Source: Microbacterium sp. RU33B
GTDB taxonomy: Bacteria > Actinomycetota > Actinomycetes > Actinomycetales > Microbacteriaceae
Assembly (NCBI RefSeq): GCF_900155915.1
Contig: NZ_FTPO01000001.1
Span: 1,798,001-1,862,000, forward strand
Direction of reading: 5' to 3'
DNA: 64,000 nucleotides
The position numbers were made by a program, and so were the translations under genes. Below the pieces are notes generated by a model. The model was not told the DNA's origin. It made no database searches and saw only the letters and a list, made by a program, of their open reading frames with translations. This document shows positions 27,759 through 36,392 of this stretch, piece after piece; position 1 is the first letter of the stretch, and each line of letters begins with the position of its first letter.

Positions 27759-28787
27759 TCACTCGGCGGCGCGGGCGATGTCGGCGAGCTGCGAGCGGCT
27801 CAGGCGCACGCCGACGCCCTGGACGAGCTCTTCGACGTGCTGCGGCGCGAACGCGTTGACGATGGGGGCCGTGACGACGCGCTGGGCCAGCAGCCACGCG
27901 ACCGCGACCGCCGCATCCGGCACGCCGAGCTCCGTGCCGACCGCGTCCAGCGCGCGCAGCGTGCGCGTGCCGCGGCGATTCATGCTGGCCGCCAGCTGCG
28001 CACCGCGCACCGTCAGACCCGCCTTGGCGCGCGAGCGGTGGCGCCCGGCGAGGAAGCCGTGCTCGAGCGCATGCGACGGTGTGACCGCCATGCCCTGGGC
28101 GCCCGCCACCAGACGCAGGTCGGAGTCGAACTCGTGGCGGCGCAGCACGTTGAAGGGGACGTCGAGCACCGAGATGCGGGGGTACCCGGCCGACGCGTAG
28201 ATGCGCGCCTCCACCAGCTGGGCGGCCGTATAGCCGACCGCGCCGAGGGCGCGCGCCTTGCCCGACTCGACGAGCCACTCGGCGGTGGCCAGCGTGTCTT
28301 CCAGCGCGGTCTTCGAATCGGCGACGGCGTCGAGGTACAGCACGTCGATGCGGTCGGTGCGCAGGCGCGTGAGAGACGCCTCGACCGCGCGCACCAGGTT
28401 GACGGGGCCGAGGCCCGGGTTGTCGGGGTGGCCGCCGATCCGGACGGCGAGCACGACGTCGTCGCGGAACCCGCGCGAGTGCATCCACTGTCCGATGATG
28501 TGCTCGCTGCGTCCGCCGGAGAAGCTGTCCGCGGTGTGGACGGCGTTGCCGCCCAGCTCGGCGTAGGTGTCGAGGATGTCGTGGCTCGACTCCAGATCGA
28601 CGTTCCAGCCGAACTCGGAGCCCCCGAGCATGAGCGGGAAGACCTCTGCTCCGCCATCGCCGAGCGCGACCCTGATGCTCTGGCCGATGGGCGGTCCCTG
28701 GACGGGGATGGGTGCCGACGGGTGGGCGGCGGGCGGTGCGCCCTGGCTCGTCGAATGCACATTCGAGCCTACGCCGAATACAGCCAT
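27759..28787 (-). CDS. aldo/keto reductase-like protein without the catalytic tetrad
   Basis: A 342-residue protein with a clear aldo/keto reductase fold: LGGSEFGW, GGRSEHIIGQW, LVRAVEASLTRLRTDRIDV and GKARALGAVGYTAAQLVEA all align with the family. At the four catalytic positions, however, it has H84 (for Asp, in AVHTADSF), F89 (for Tyr), R116 (for Lys, in LAVRIGG) and D153 (for His, in LYLDAVAD). Normal NADPH-dependent carbonyl reduction therefore looks impossible. A 35-residue proline-rich N-terminal extension is also unusual. A regulatory or ligand-binding role is an inference. Confidence 0.83.
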   Translation of the reverse strand: MAVFGVGSNVHSTSQGAPPAAHPSAPIPVQGPPIGQSIRVALGDGGAEVFPLMLGGSEFGWNVDLESSHDILDTYAELGGNAVHTADSFSGGRSEHIIGQWMHSRGFRDDVVLAVRIGGHPDNPGLGPVNLVRAVEASLTRLRTDRIDVLYLDAVADSKTALEDTLATAEWLVESGKARALGAVGYTAAQLVEARIYASAGYPRISVLDVPFNVLRRHEFDSDLRLVAGAQGMAVTPSHALEHGFLAGRHRSRAKAGLTVRGAQLAASMNRRGTRTLRALDAVGTELGVPDAAVAVAWLLAQRVVTAPIVNAFAPQHVEELVQGVGVRLSRSQLADIARAAE

Positions 28788-28960
28788 GCTTCACCCCCTC
28801 ACGACTCGCACCCGTGGGTGTCGTCGTGACCGCGAATCCTGCACCCCCCGGCGCAGTAGTCACAGATTATGCGAGCCGCCTCCCGAGACCGGACAGACAG
28901 GCATCCGCTCGGTAAACATTCGATAACGCTTTCGTCACGGGTTCTGCAGAAGGAGCATCA

Positions 28961-28980
28961 TGTCCCCCGAAAGGGGGACA
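28961..28980. terminator. hairpin between pnp and the aldo/keto reductase-like gene
   Basis: A perfect 8-bp stem TGTCCCCC/GGGGGACA closes a GAAA loop. It lies 32 nt beyond the larger pnp terminator, in the direction of pnp transcription. No T-run follows on the minus strand. It may be a back-up terminator or an mRNA-protecting hairpin ahead of the next gene. Confidence 0.4.
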
Positions 28981-29011
28981 TTTCCTCCTGTGCAGCGAGA
29001 CTGGGGAATCG

Positions 29012-29054
29012 CGAAGATGCCCGCCCCTCCGAGAAGGAGGAGCGGGCATCTTCG
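29012..29054 (-). terminator. pnp transcription terminator
   Basis: A 19-bp inverted repeat with a single non-Watson-Crick position and the loop GAGAA lies 16 nt after the pnp stop. The outer arm is CGAAGATGCCCGC. As in most terminators of this high-GC genome, no T-run follows. Confidence 0.75.
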
Positions 29055-29069
29055 GATTCAGGCGATAGA

Positions 29070-31364
29070 TCAGCCTTCGGCGGGCGCGTCTCCGGGACCC
29101 TCGCTCGCAGCGGCCGAGCCCTGCTGGTCCGCGGCCTCTTCGAGCACCGGCTCGAGCGACAGCTTGCCGCGGTCGTCGATCTTCGTGATCTTCACGAGGA
29201 TCTTCTGGCCGACCGAGAGCACGTCGTCGACGTTCTCGACGCGCTTTCCGCCGGCGAGCTTGCGGACCTCGCTGACGTGCAGCAGTCCGTCCTTGCCGGG
29301 CAGGAGCGAGATGAACGCACCGAACGTCGCGATCTTGACGACGGTTCCGAGGAACGACTCGCCGATCTCGGGGTTGGTCGGGTTCGCGATCGCGTTGACC
29401 TGGGCACGTGCGGCCTCGGCCGAAGGACCGTCGGTCGCGCCGATGTAGACGGTGCCGTCCTCCTCGATCGAGATCTGGGCGCCGGTCTCGTCCTGGATCG
29501 CGTTGATCGTCTTGCCCTTGGGGCCGATCAGCTCGCCGATCTTGTCGACGGGGATCTGGACGCTGATCACGCGCGGCGCGGTCGGCGCCATCTCGTCGGG
29601 GCTGTCGATCGCGGCGTTCAGAACGCCGAGGATCGTCAGGCGGGCCTCGTAGGCCTGCTGGAGGGCGGCGGTCAGCACCGACGACGGGATGCCGTCGAGC
29701 TTCGTGTCGAGCTGGATCGCCGTGACGAACTCGCTCGTGCCGGCGACCTTGAAGTCCATGTCGCCGAGGGCGTCTTCGGCGCCGAGGATGTCGGTCAGGG
29801 CGGCGTAGCGCGTCTGGCCCTCGTGCTCGTCGGTGACCAGACCCATGGCGATGCCGGCGACGGGGGCGCGCAGCGGCACGCCCGCGTTCAGCAGCGACAG
29901 CGTCGAGGCGCAGACCGAGCCCATCGACGTCGAGCCGTTGGAGCCGAGAGCCTCGGACACCTGGCGGATCGCGTACGGGAACTCCTCACGGCTGGGCAGC
30001 ACCGGCACGAGGGCGCGCTCGGCGAGGAAGCCGTGCCCGATCTCGCGACGCTTCGGCGACCCCACGCGACCGGTCTCACCGGTCGAGTACGGCGGGAAGT
30101 TGTAGTGGTGCATGTAGCGCTTGTGCGTGACGGGCGACAGCGAGTCGATCTGCTGCTCCATCTTGAGCATGTTCAGCGTGGTGACACCCAGGATCTGGGT
30201 CTCGCCGCGCTGGAAGATCGCGGATCCGTGGACGCGCGGGATGACCTGCACCTCGGCGTCGAGCGGCCGGATGTCGGCGAGTCCTCGGCCGTCCATGCGG
30301 ACGCCCTCGGCGAGGATGCGACCGCGCACGATCTTCTTCGTGACGGACTTGTACGCCGCAGAGAACTCCAGCGTGGCGACGGCCGGCAGCTCGCCGGACT
30401 CGACCGCGGCGAGGAGTTCCGCCTTGACGGCGTCCTTCAGCTCGTCGTCGGCGTTCTGACGCTCCTGCTTGTCGGCGATCTGGTAGATCGGGACGAGCTT
30501 GTCGTATGCGCGGTGCGCGACGTAGTCGTAGGTCTCCTGGCTGTAGGGCAGGAAGACCGGGAAGTCCTTGACGGGCTTCGACGACGTGTTCGCCACGACG
30601 TTCTGAGCGGCGACGAGCTCCTTGAGGAACGGCTTCGCGGCCTCGAGGCCCTCGGCCACGACCTGCTCGTTGGGCTTGACGGCGCCGCCCTTGATGAGGT
30701 TCCACGAGCCCTCGGTCGCTTCGGCCTCGACCATCATGATCGCGACGTCTTCGTTGCCCTGGGCGTCGGTGATGACGCGGCCGGCGACGATGAGGTCGAA
30801 GACGGCTTCTTCGAGCTGGGTGACGGTCGGGAACGCGATCCACTGGTCGGCGTTCTCACCGTGACCGGGGATGAGCGCGAGGCGGACGCCCGCGATCGGT
30901 CCGGAGAACGGCAGACCCGAGATCTGGGTCGACAGCGACGCGGCGTTGATCGCCAGCGCGTCGTAGAACTCGCCGGGCGCGATCGAGAGCACCGTCACGA
31001 CGATCTGGACCTCGTTGCGGAGGCCCTCCACGAACGACGGGCGCAGCGGGCGGTCGATGAGACGGCACACGAGGATCGCCTCGGTGGAGGGGCGGCCTTC
31101 GCGGCGGAAGAACGAGCCGGGGATCTTGCCGGCGGCGTACGAGCGCTCTTCGACGTCCACCGTCAGGGGGAAGAAGTCGAAGCCTTCGCGCGGGTGCTTT
31201 CCGGCGCTGGTGGCCGAGAGGAGCATCGTCTCCTCGTCGAGATACGCGGCGACGGCACCCTGTGCCTGCTGCGCGAGTCGGCCGGTCTCGAACCGGACAG
31301 TGCGGGTGCCGAAGCGGCCGTTGTCGAGAACGGCTTCGGCGAACGTGATTTCAGGACCTTCCAA
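29070..31364 (-). CDS. pnp: polyribonucleotide nucleotidyltransferase (PNPase)
   Basis: A 764-residue 3'-5' phosphorolytic exoribonuclease, also active in 3'-tailing in actinobacteria. Two RNase PH domains carry [14 protein letters not shown] and the second-domain motifs [14 protein letters not shown] and [23 protein letters not shown] (around residue 440). A KH domain ([19 protein letters not shown]) and an S1 domain ([20 protein letters not shown]) follow. The start is the TTG at 31364, since there is no suitable ATG and AGAAGGAG precedes it by 9 nt. A stem-loop lies in its leader at 31388-31414. Confidence 0.95.
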   Translation of the reverse strand: MEGPEITFAEAVLDNGRFGTRTVRFETGRLAQQAQGAVAAYLDEETMLLSATSAGKHPREGFDFFPLTVDVEERSYAAGKIPGSFFRREGRPSTEAILVCRLIDRPLRPSFVEGLRNEVQIVVTVLSIAPGEFYDALAINAASLSTQISGLPFSGPIAGVRLALIPGHGENADQWIAFPTVTQLEEAVFDLIVAGRVITDAQGNEDVAIMMVEAEATEGSWNLIKGGAVKPNEQVVAEGLEAAKPFLKELVAAQNVVANTSSKPVKDFPVFLPYSQETYDYVAHRAYDKLVPIYQIADKQERQNADDELKDAVKAELLAAVESGELPAVATLEFSAAYKSVTKKIVRGRILAEGVRMDGRGLADIRPLDAEVQVIPRVHGSAIFQRGETQILGVTTLNMLKMEQQIDSLSPVTHKRYMHHYNFPPYSTGETGRVGSPKRREIGHGFLAERALVPVLPSREEFPYAIRQVSEALGSNGSTSMGSVCASTLSLLNAGVPLRAPVAGIAMGLVTDEHEGQTRYAALTDILGAEDALGDMDFKVAGTSEFVTAIQLDTKLDGIPSSVLTAALQQAYEARLTILGVLNAAIDSPDEMAPTAPRVISVQIPVDKIGELIGPKGKTINAIQDETGAQISIEEDGTVYIGATDGPSAEAARAQVNAIANPTNPEIGESFLGTVVKIATFGAFISLLPGKDGLLHVSEVRKLAGGKRVENVDDVLSVGQKILVKITKIDDRGKLSLEPVLEEAADQQGSAAASEGPGDAPAEG

Positions 31365-31687
31365 GAGGTCTCTCCTTCTTTGTTTAGGCTCGCACGCGCG
31401 TATCGCGCACGAGCTTCCAGAAGGAGCAGGGAACAGGCAGATGTGGGCGTGCGAGGATGCCTCGCGAAGACCGCCCGCGCTGGCCACCAGTCGAAGATCA
31501 CCATCCCGCACGCCGTGATCGACGGGGATGGGAACCCACCACAGGGGACCAGCTTCTGCCGGGCCTGCTCCATGAGCTCATGTTGAATTGAGCGGATGCC
31601 GAAAGGCACCCTCACCGATCCTATCAGCGGGTCCCCCACCCGCCTATCTCTGGCACGCACGAAGCGACCAGGCCTAGGCTGGGATCC
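31365..31687. other. intergenic leader region upstream of pnp
   Basis: A 323-nt stretch between the divergently transcribed pnp and DUF5302 genes. It contains the pnp ribosome site, an 11-bp stem-loop at 31388-31414, and presumably promoters for both genes. I find no coding region here; the frames in both strands lack a plausible start and resemble no family. Confidence 0.55.
31388..31414 (-). promoter_or_regulatory. stem-loop in the pnp leader
   Basis: On the minus strand 27 nt fold into an 11-bp stem (two G-U pairs in RNA) with a 5-nt ATACG loop, ending 23 nt before the TTG start and just ahead of the ribosome site. PNPase autocontrols its own mRNA through an RNase III-cut leader hairpin in E. 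coli. A similar role here is inference. Confidence 0.45.
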
Positions 31688-31870
31688 ATGAGCACCGACG
31701 ACGCACAGCCCAGCGCGGCATCCGAGGACATGAAGCGCAAGTTCAAGGAAGCACTCGACAAGAAGAACGCCCAGCACCGCGACGGCGAAGCCCACCTCGA
31801 CGGCGACTCGGCCGTCCACGGCACCCACGGCGCGGTCACGAAGCGCGAGTTCCGCCGCAAGAGCGGCTGA
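31688..31870 (+). CDS. DUF5302 domain-containing protein
   Basis: A 60-residue, highly charged, probably disordered cytoplasmic protein. The DUF5302 core EDMKRKFKEALDKKNAQH is at residues 13-30, with the GDSAVHGTHG and KREFRRKSG tail. Homologues are small abundant actinobacterial proteins of unknown function. It is monocistronic, with a hairpin terminator directly after it. Confidence 0.87.
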   Translation: MSTDDAQPSAASEDMKRKFKEALDKKNAQHRDGEAHLDGDSAVHGTHGAVTKREFRRKSG

Positions 31871-31882
31871 CACGCACACGCG

Positions 31883-31923
31883 AAAGCCGGGTCGTCCGCT
31901 CCTCGAGCGGGCGACCCGGCTTT
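31883..31923. terminator. bidirectional terminator between the DUF5302 gene and dctA
   Basis: A long hairpin with arms AAAGCCGGGTCG and CGACCCGGCTTT, extended inwards by CCGCT/AGCGG across one unpaired base on each side, loop CCTCG. It lies between two convergent genes, 12 nt after the DUF5302 stop and 16 nt after the dctA stop, with short A/T runs at both ends. Confidence 0.85.
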
Positions 31924-31939
31924 CGTCGTACGACGCGCT

Positions 31940-33382
31940 TCAGCGTGCGAGCGCGCGCTGCTTCCGACGCTCCTCCTTGGCCTCCGCCTCGAGGACGGCC
32001 GCCTGTTCGAGCTCGATCGTGCCCACGGCATCCGTCGCCGTCGACATGCCGTCGTGACCGTCGCCGGCGAGGGTCGACTCGTCGAACGGTCGCTGTCCGG
32101 CGAGCACCGCGCGCGCCTGCTCGCGGTCGAACTCCTTCGTCCACGTGCCGATCAGCACGGTGGCCACGGCGTTGCCGGTGAAGTTCGTGATGGCGCGACC
32201 CTCGGACATGAACCGGTCGATGCCCACGATCACCCCGACGCCGTTGACCAGGTCGGGACGGAAGGCCTGCAGGCCACCGGCCAGAGTGGCGAGCCCCGCG
32301 CCCGTGACGCCCGCGGCGCCCTTCGACGCGACGACCATGAAGACCAGGAGTCCGATCTGCTCGGGGATCGACATGGGCGTCCCCATGCCGGCGGCGATGA
32401 ACAGCGACGCCATCGTCAGGTAGATCGCCGTGCCGTCGAGGTTGAACGAGTAGCCGGTCGGCACCGTGATGCCCACGACCGGCTTGGAGACGCCGAGGTG
32501 CTCCATCTTGGCGATCAGGCGAGGCAGCGCCGACTCGGACGACGACGTGCCGACGATCAGCAGGTACTCGCGGGCCAGGTACTTCATGAGGCTGAAGATG
32601 TTGATGCGGGCGACCGCGTAGAGCATCGTGCCCAGGATGCCGAAGATGAACACCGCGCACGTGATGTAGAACGCGATCATCAGGACGCCGAGGCTGATGA
32701 TGGCCGCGAACCCGGTCTTGCCGACGACGGCCGCGATCGCGCCGAACGCGCCGAGGGGGGCGAGCCACAGGATCATGCCCAGGATGCGGAACACGAGCAC
32801 CTGGAGCTGCTTGACGGCGAACATGATCGGCTCGCCGCGCTTGCCGAGACCCTGCAGCGCGAAGCCGACGAGGAGGGCGATGAACAGCACCTGCAGGACG
32901 CTCTCGCCCGTGAAGGCCGAGAAGAACGTCGTGGGGATGATCCCCATGATGAACTCGGTCGTCGTCTTCGCCTCGACGTTCGAGGTGTCGTACGTCGAGC
33001 TCGACATGTCGAGACCCTCACCCGGGTGGATGATGTTGCCCACGACCAGACCGATGAACAGGGCGAACGTGGTCATGATCATGAAGTAGAGGAGCGCGAG
33101 GCCGCCGATCTTGCCGACGGTCGCCGCCTTGGCGATCGAGCCGACGCCGACCACGATCGTGCAGAAGATGATCGGCGCGATCATCATCTTGATCAGATTG
33201 ACGAACGCCTTGCCGATCGGCTCCAGCCCTTCGGCGAAGGACGGGAACAGCAGGCCGACGGCGGCGCCGAGGACGACCGCGACGATGACCGACACGTACA
33301 GCCACGTATGCCGGTCCCACGACGTCTTCCCCTTGCGCCAGTTGTAGCCGGGGAGCTTGAAGGAGCTGGTCGAGAGAGCCAT
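31940..33382 (-). CDS. dctA: C4-dicarboxylate/cation symporter (DAACS family)
   Basis: A 480-residue sodium/proton-dicarboxylate symporter of the glutamate-transporter fold. Eight helices and two re-entrant loops are suggested; landmarks are the GTSSSESALPRL hairpin (HP1), the VPTGYSFNLDGTAIYL unwound helix 7 and KGAAGVTGAGL (HP2). It starts at the ATG at 33382. It diverges from a CitA/CitB-type two-component system across 172 nt, which suggests that the sensor controls this uptake gene, as DctBR and DcuSR do elsewhere. Confidence 0.93.
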   Translation of the reverse strand: MALSTSSFKLPGYNWRKGKTSWDRHTWLYVSVIVAVVLGAAVGLLFPSFAEGLEPIGKAFVNLIKMMIAPIIFCTIVVGVGSIAKAATVGKIGGLALLYFMIMTTFALFIGLVVGNIIHPGEGLDMSSSTYDTSNVEAKTTTEFIMGIIPTTFFSAFTGESVLQVLFIALLVGFALQGLGKRGEPIMFAVKQLQVLVFRILGMILWLAPLGAFGAIAAVVGKTGFAAIISLGVLMIAFYITCAVFIFGILGTMLYAVARINIFSLMKYLAREYLLIVGTSSSESALPRLIAKMEHLGVSKPVVGITVPTGYSFNLDGTAIYLTMASLFIAAGMGTPMSIPEQIGLLVFMVVASKGAAGVTGAGLATLAGGLQAFRPDLVNGVGVIVGIDRFMSEGRAITNFTGNAVATVLIGTWTKEFDREQARAVLAGQRPFDESTLAGDGHDGMSTATDAVGTIELEQAAVLEAEAKEERRKQRALAR

Positions 33383-33554
33383 GGTCGCCTCCGTGGTGAA
33401 CGGTCGTTGTTCGGTCCGCCTCCGTCGGCGGTGGTTACACCCTGCGACCGCTCGACCGCCGCGCGGAGTTGTGGTCGTATTGGTCGCTCGCCTCGGCCGC
33501 GCAGGTGTGATCGGATGGTGCCGGGCGCGAGGACGCACCCGGAAGGACGACTCC

Positions 33555-34817
33555 ATGGCGAGCACGGCGGGACGCAGCGCGGCATCGCGCGTGTTCACCG
33601 CGCTCGTCGCGGCCGTCGTGGTGCTCGCGCTGCTCACGGCGGGCCTGCTCCTGCTCGAGGGACAGCGCGCCGCGCAGGCCGAGGCCGAGCGAGTGACGCA
33701 AGCGGTCTCCCACACCCTCGCCCGGTCGCCCGACGTCGCGGCCGGGCTGACGAGCGACGATCCGACCGCGGTGCTGCAGCCTCTCGCCGAGGCGGTGATG
33801 GCGGACGCGCGGATCGACTTCGTCACGATCATGGGCACGGACGGCATCCGGGTGACCCACCGCGATCCCGACGAGATCGGTCGACCCTACGTGGGCACCA
33901 TCCCCGACGACCGCACCGCGCTCACGGAGGAGTTCGCCGGCACCCTGGGCACGTCGACGCGGACGATCGTGCCCGTCGAGGAGGACGGCGAGCTGGTCGG
34001 ATGGGTGTCGGCGGGGGTGACGGTGGGCAGCATCGCAGCATCCGTCCTCCCCCGCATCCTCGTCGCGGTGGCCGTCGCGGCGGCCCTGGTCGTGGCCGGA
34101 TTCGCGGGGGCGCTCGTGGCGCGACGGGCGACGAGGCGCGTCACGGGAGATCTGCCGGCGAGGGCGGTGCGCGACACGCTCGCCTCGGCGGAGTCGATGC
34201 GCACCCTCGGCGAAGCGCTGCGCGCGCAGACCCACGAGCACGGCAACCGCATGCACACCGCCGTCGCCCTGCTCGAACTCGGACGCAGCGACGACGCGAT
34301 CGAGCTGCTCACCGAGTCCGCGCGGCAGAGCCAGGCGCTCGTCGATCAGGTCGCCGCGCGCACGTCCGGTGACCCGACCGTGGGTGCCCTCCTCCTCGGA
34401 AAGGCGTCGCAGGCGACCGAGCGCGGCATCGCGTGGACGGCCGACATCGCGCCGGATGCACCGCGCTCGCGGCTGTCGCCCATCGACCAGGTCGCGCTCG
34501 TGGGCAATCTGATCGACAACGCGCTCGATGCGGCGGGAGCCGGCGCCGAGCCGCGCTGGGTGCGCATCGGGATGCGGCGCACGTCCGCCGGCGCGCTGGC
34601 GCTGACCGTCTCCGACTCGGGCGAGGGCGTCCCCGCAGAGCTCCGCGAGCAGGTGTTCGAGCGCGGCTTCTCGACCAAGCCGGTCGGTGCGCAGGGGCGC
34701 GGCGTGGGTCTCTCCCTCGCCCGCGCCGTCGTCGCCGAGGTGGGGGGGACGATCGCCCTGGACGAGGGTGCGCCGACCACTTTCCGCGTCGTGCTGCCGG
34801 CCGAGGCGGCGCCGTGA
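33555..34817 (+). CDS. sensor histidine kinase, CitA/DcuS type
   Basis: A 420-residue membrane kinase. Two helices (about 13-34 and 166-188) bracket a PASp/sCACHE sensor domain with RIDFVTIMGTDGIRVTHRDP, the typical carboxylate-binding fold. The phospho-acceptor is H227 in QTHEHGNRMH, the DcuS-type H-box, followed by NLIDNALDAA (N box), DSGEGVP (G1) and GRGVGLSLAR (G2). Its gene overlaps the response regulator by 4 nt. Divergence from dctA implies C4-dicarboxylate or citrate sensing. Confidence 0.92.
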   Translation: MASTAGRSAASRVFTALVAAVVVLALLTAGLLLLEGQRAAQAEAERVTQAVSHTLARSPDVAAGLTSDDPTAVLQPLAEAVMADARIDFVTIMGTDGIRVTHRDPDEIGRPYVGTIPDDRTALTEEFAGTLGTSTRTIVPVEEDGELVGWVSAGVTVGSIAASVLPRILVAVAVAAALVVAGFAGALVARRATRRVTGDLPARAVRDTLASAESMRTLGEALRAQTHEHGNRMHTAVALLELGRSDDAIELLTESARQSQALVDQVAARTSGDPTVGALLLGKASQATERGIAWTADIAPDAPRSRLSPIDQVALVGNLIDNALDAAGAGAEPRWVRIGMRRTSAGALALTVSDSGEGVPAELREQVFERGFSTKPVGAQGRGVGLSLARAVVAEVGGTIALDEGAPTTFRVVLPAEAAP

Positions 34818-35512
34818 TCCGCGTCCTGCTCGTCGACGACGAGGCCCTCACCCTCGAGCTGCACCGCTCGTACGTCGAACGTCTCGACGGGTTCCGCGTC
34901 GTCGCGGAGTGCTCGGGCGCGCGGGCCGCGATCGCGGCGATCCTCGATCGGGACGCCGACGAGGCCATCGACCTCGTGCTGCTCGACATGACGATGCCCG
35001 ACGGCACCGGCCTCGACGTGCTGCGGCACGTGCGGGCACGGGCGGCCGACGTCGACGTCATCGCGATCACCGGTGTGCGCGACGCCGACGTCGTGCGGCA
35101 GGTCGTCGGTCTGGGCGCCGCCCAGTACCTCGTCAAGCCGTTCTCGTTCGCGACCTTCCGCGAGCGCATGGAGCAGTACGCCGCTTATCGCCGGCAGGCC
35201 CGGGATGCCGAGGGCGACGCGACGCAGGCCGAGATCGACGCCCTCCTCGGCGCACTCCGTCCCGCGGCGCCCGCGCTCCTGCCGAAGGGCCTCTCGGCAG
35301 ACACCCTGGAGCGCGTGAGCGCCGAAGTGCGAGGCGGGGGCCCGCTGTCGGCGACGGAGACCGCCGATCGGCTCGGCATGTCGCGCGTCGCCGCCCGCCG
35401 CTACCTCGAGCACCTGGCGGACGTCGGCCGCGTGGAGCGGGCCGCCCGCTACGGCAAGGCCGGACGCCCCGAGTCGGAGTACCGCTGGCAGGGGCGGGCA
35501 CCGCGCACGTAG
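34814..35512 (+). CDS. response regulator, CitB/DcuR type
   Basis: A 232-residue DNA-binding regulator. The receiver domain has DDE at 8-10, the phospho-acceptor D58 in LVLLDMTMP and the switch lysine in YLVKPF. The C-terminal helix-turn-helix is LSATETADRLGMSRVAARRYLEHL, which is the CitB-family form. The GTG start overlaps the kinase stop (GTGA). The probable target is the dctA promoter in the 172-nt divergent region. Confidence 0.92.
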   Translation: MIRVLLVDDEALTLELHRSYVERLDGFRVVAECSGARAAIAAILDRDADEAIDLVLLDMTMPDGTGLDVLRHVRARAADVDVIAITGVRDADVVRQVVGLGAAQYLVKPFSFATFRERMEQYAAYRRQARDAEGDATQAEIDALLGALRPAAPALLPKGLSADTLERVSAEVRGGGPLSATETADRLGMSRVAARRYLEHLADVGRVERAARYGKAGRPESEYRWQGRAPRT

Positions 35513-35561
35513 TCCCGACCGTGCCGTCACCGATGACGGTGGCCCCCGCCATGATGGACGC

Positions 35562-36392
35562 ATGGATGACGAGGGCACCGCGACACCGCGCACGACGTGG
35601 ACAGGGCACGACACCGACTTCGTCGGCGTCCCCGTGCCCCTCCCCCGACCGGCGGACGACCGTGCGACGCGCGAACTGCGCTACCCGCGCTTCACGGTGC
35701 TGCTCGACCCGGCGAGACGCTTCGCGGTCTCCACGGCGGTCGACATCGACGGCGCCGCCCTGCAGGACCCGCCGCGACGTGGAGACTGGCAGCTCGACGA
35801 CCGCGTCCCCGCGGACGAACAGGCCGGACCCGCGGTGTACGCGTCGAACGACCTCGACCGCGGGCACCTCGTGCGCCGCCGCGACCCCGGCTGGGGCACC
35901 GACGCCCAGGCGCGGGAGGCGACCGCGGCCACCTTCTTCTACCCCAACGCCGCTCCGCAGGCGGCCGGATTCAATCAGTCCAAAGAGCTGTGGGTCGGAC
36001 TGGAAGACCACGTGCTGGCCTACGCGGATGCGACGGACCAGCGCGTCTCGGTGTTCACCGCACCCGTGCTCGAACCCGACGATCCGCCCTACCGCGGCAT
36101 CCGGATCCCGCGCCGGTTCTGGAAGATCGCCGCGTGGAACGCCGCCGATCCCGGAGGAGCGCCGATGCTCGCCGCGGCGGGCTTCGTCCTGGACCAGTCC
36201 GATCTGATCGCGGCGGCATCCGTGGCGCCGCTCCCGGGCTTCCGCACGTTCCAGGTGCCCGTCCGCGACATCGCCGACCTCGCCGGCGTCGAGCTCGGCC
36301 CGCTGGTCACCGCGGATGTGCTCGTCGCAGCGCCCGGCGCCCGTGCGTCGGGATGGACCCAGCTGAGCACGCCCGCCCAGATCCGGCTCTAG
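35562..36392 (+). CDS. DNA/RNA non-specific endonuclease (NUC1 family)
   Basis: A 276-residue beta-beta-alpha-metal nuclease. The DRGH motif is at residues 99-102 in DLDRGHLVRRRD (general base H102), and the metal-binding asparagine region is TFFYPNAAPQAAGFNQS at 124-140. No signal peptide or membrane helix is visible, unlike the usual secreted members, and no immunity-like gene sits next to it. Its stop overlaps that of the convergent dehydrogenase gene. Confidence 0.87.
   Translation: MDDEGTATPRTTWTGHDTDFVGVPVPLPRPADDRATRELRYPRFTVLLDPARRFAVSTAVDIDGAALQDPPRRGDWQLDDRVPADEQAGPAVYASNDLDRGHLVRRRDPGWGTDAQAREATAATFFYPNAAPQAAGFNQSKELWVGLEDHVLAYADATDQRVSVFTAPVLEPDDPPYRGIRIPRRFWKIAAWNAADPGGAPMLAAAGFVLDQSDLIAAASVAPLPGFRTFQVPVRDIADLAGVELGPLVTADVLVAAPGARASGWTQLSTPAQIRL

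Noticed and set aside
28960..29448. A plus-strand 162-codon frame with a good ribosome-like site (AGAAGGAG-CATC-ATG)
   Set aside because: Most of it is antisense to the pnp 3' end and Ser/Pro-rich. The ribosome-like site is noted under findings, but I cannot support a gene.
28869..31586. A 905-codon plus-strand open frame opposite pnp
   Set aside because: Shadow of pnp; the translation is Asp/Arg/Leu repeats without a domain.
31163..31879. Minus-strand frame across the pnp leader and the DUF5302 gene
   Set aside because: No ribosome site and no family match; it overlaps the well-supported DUF5302 gene and the pnp leader.
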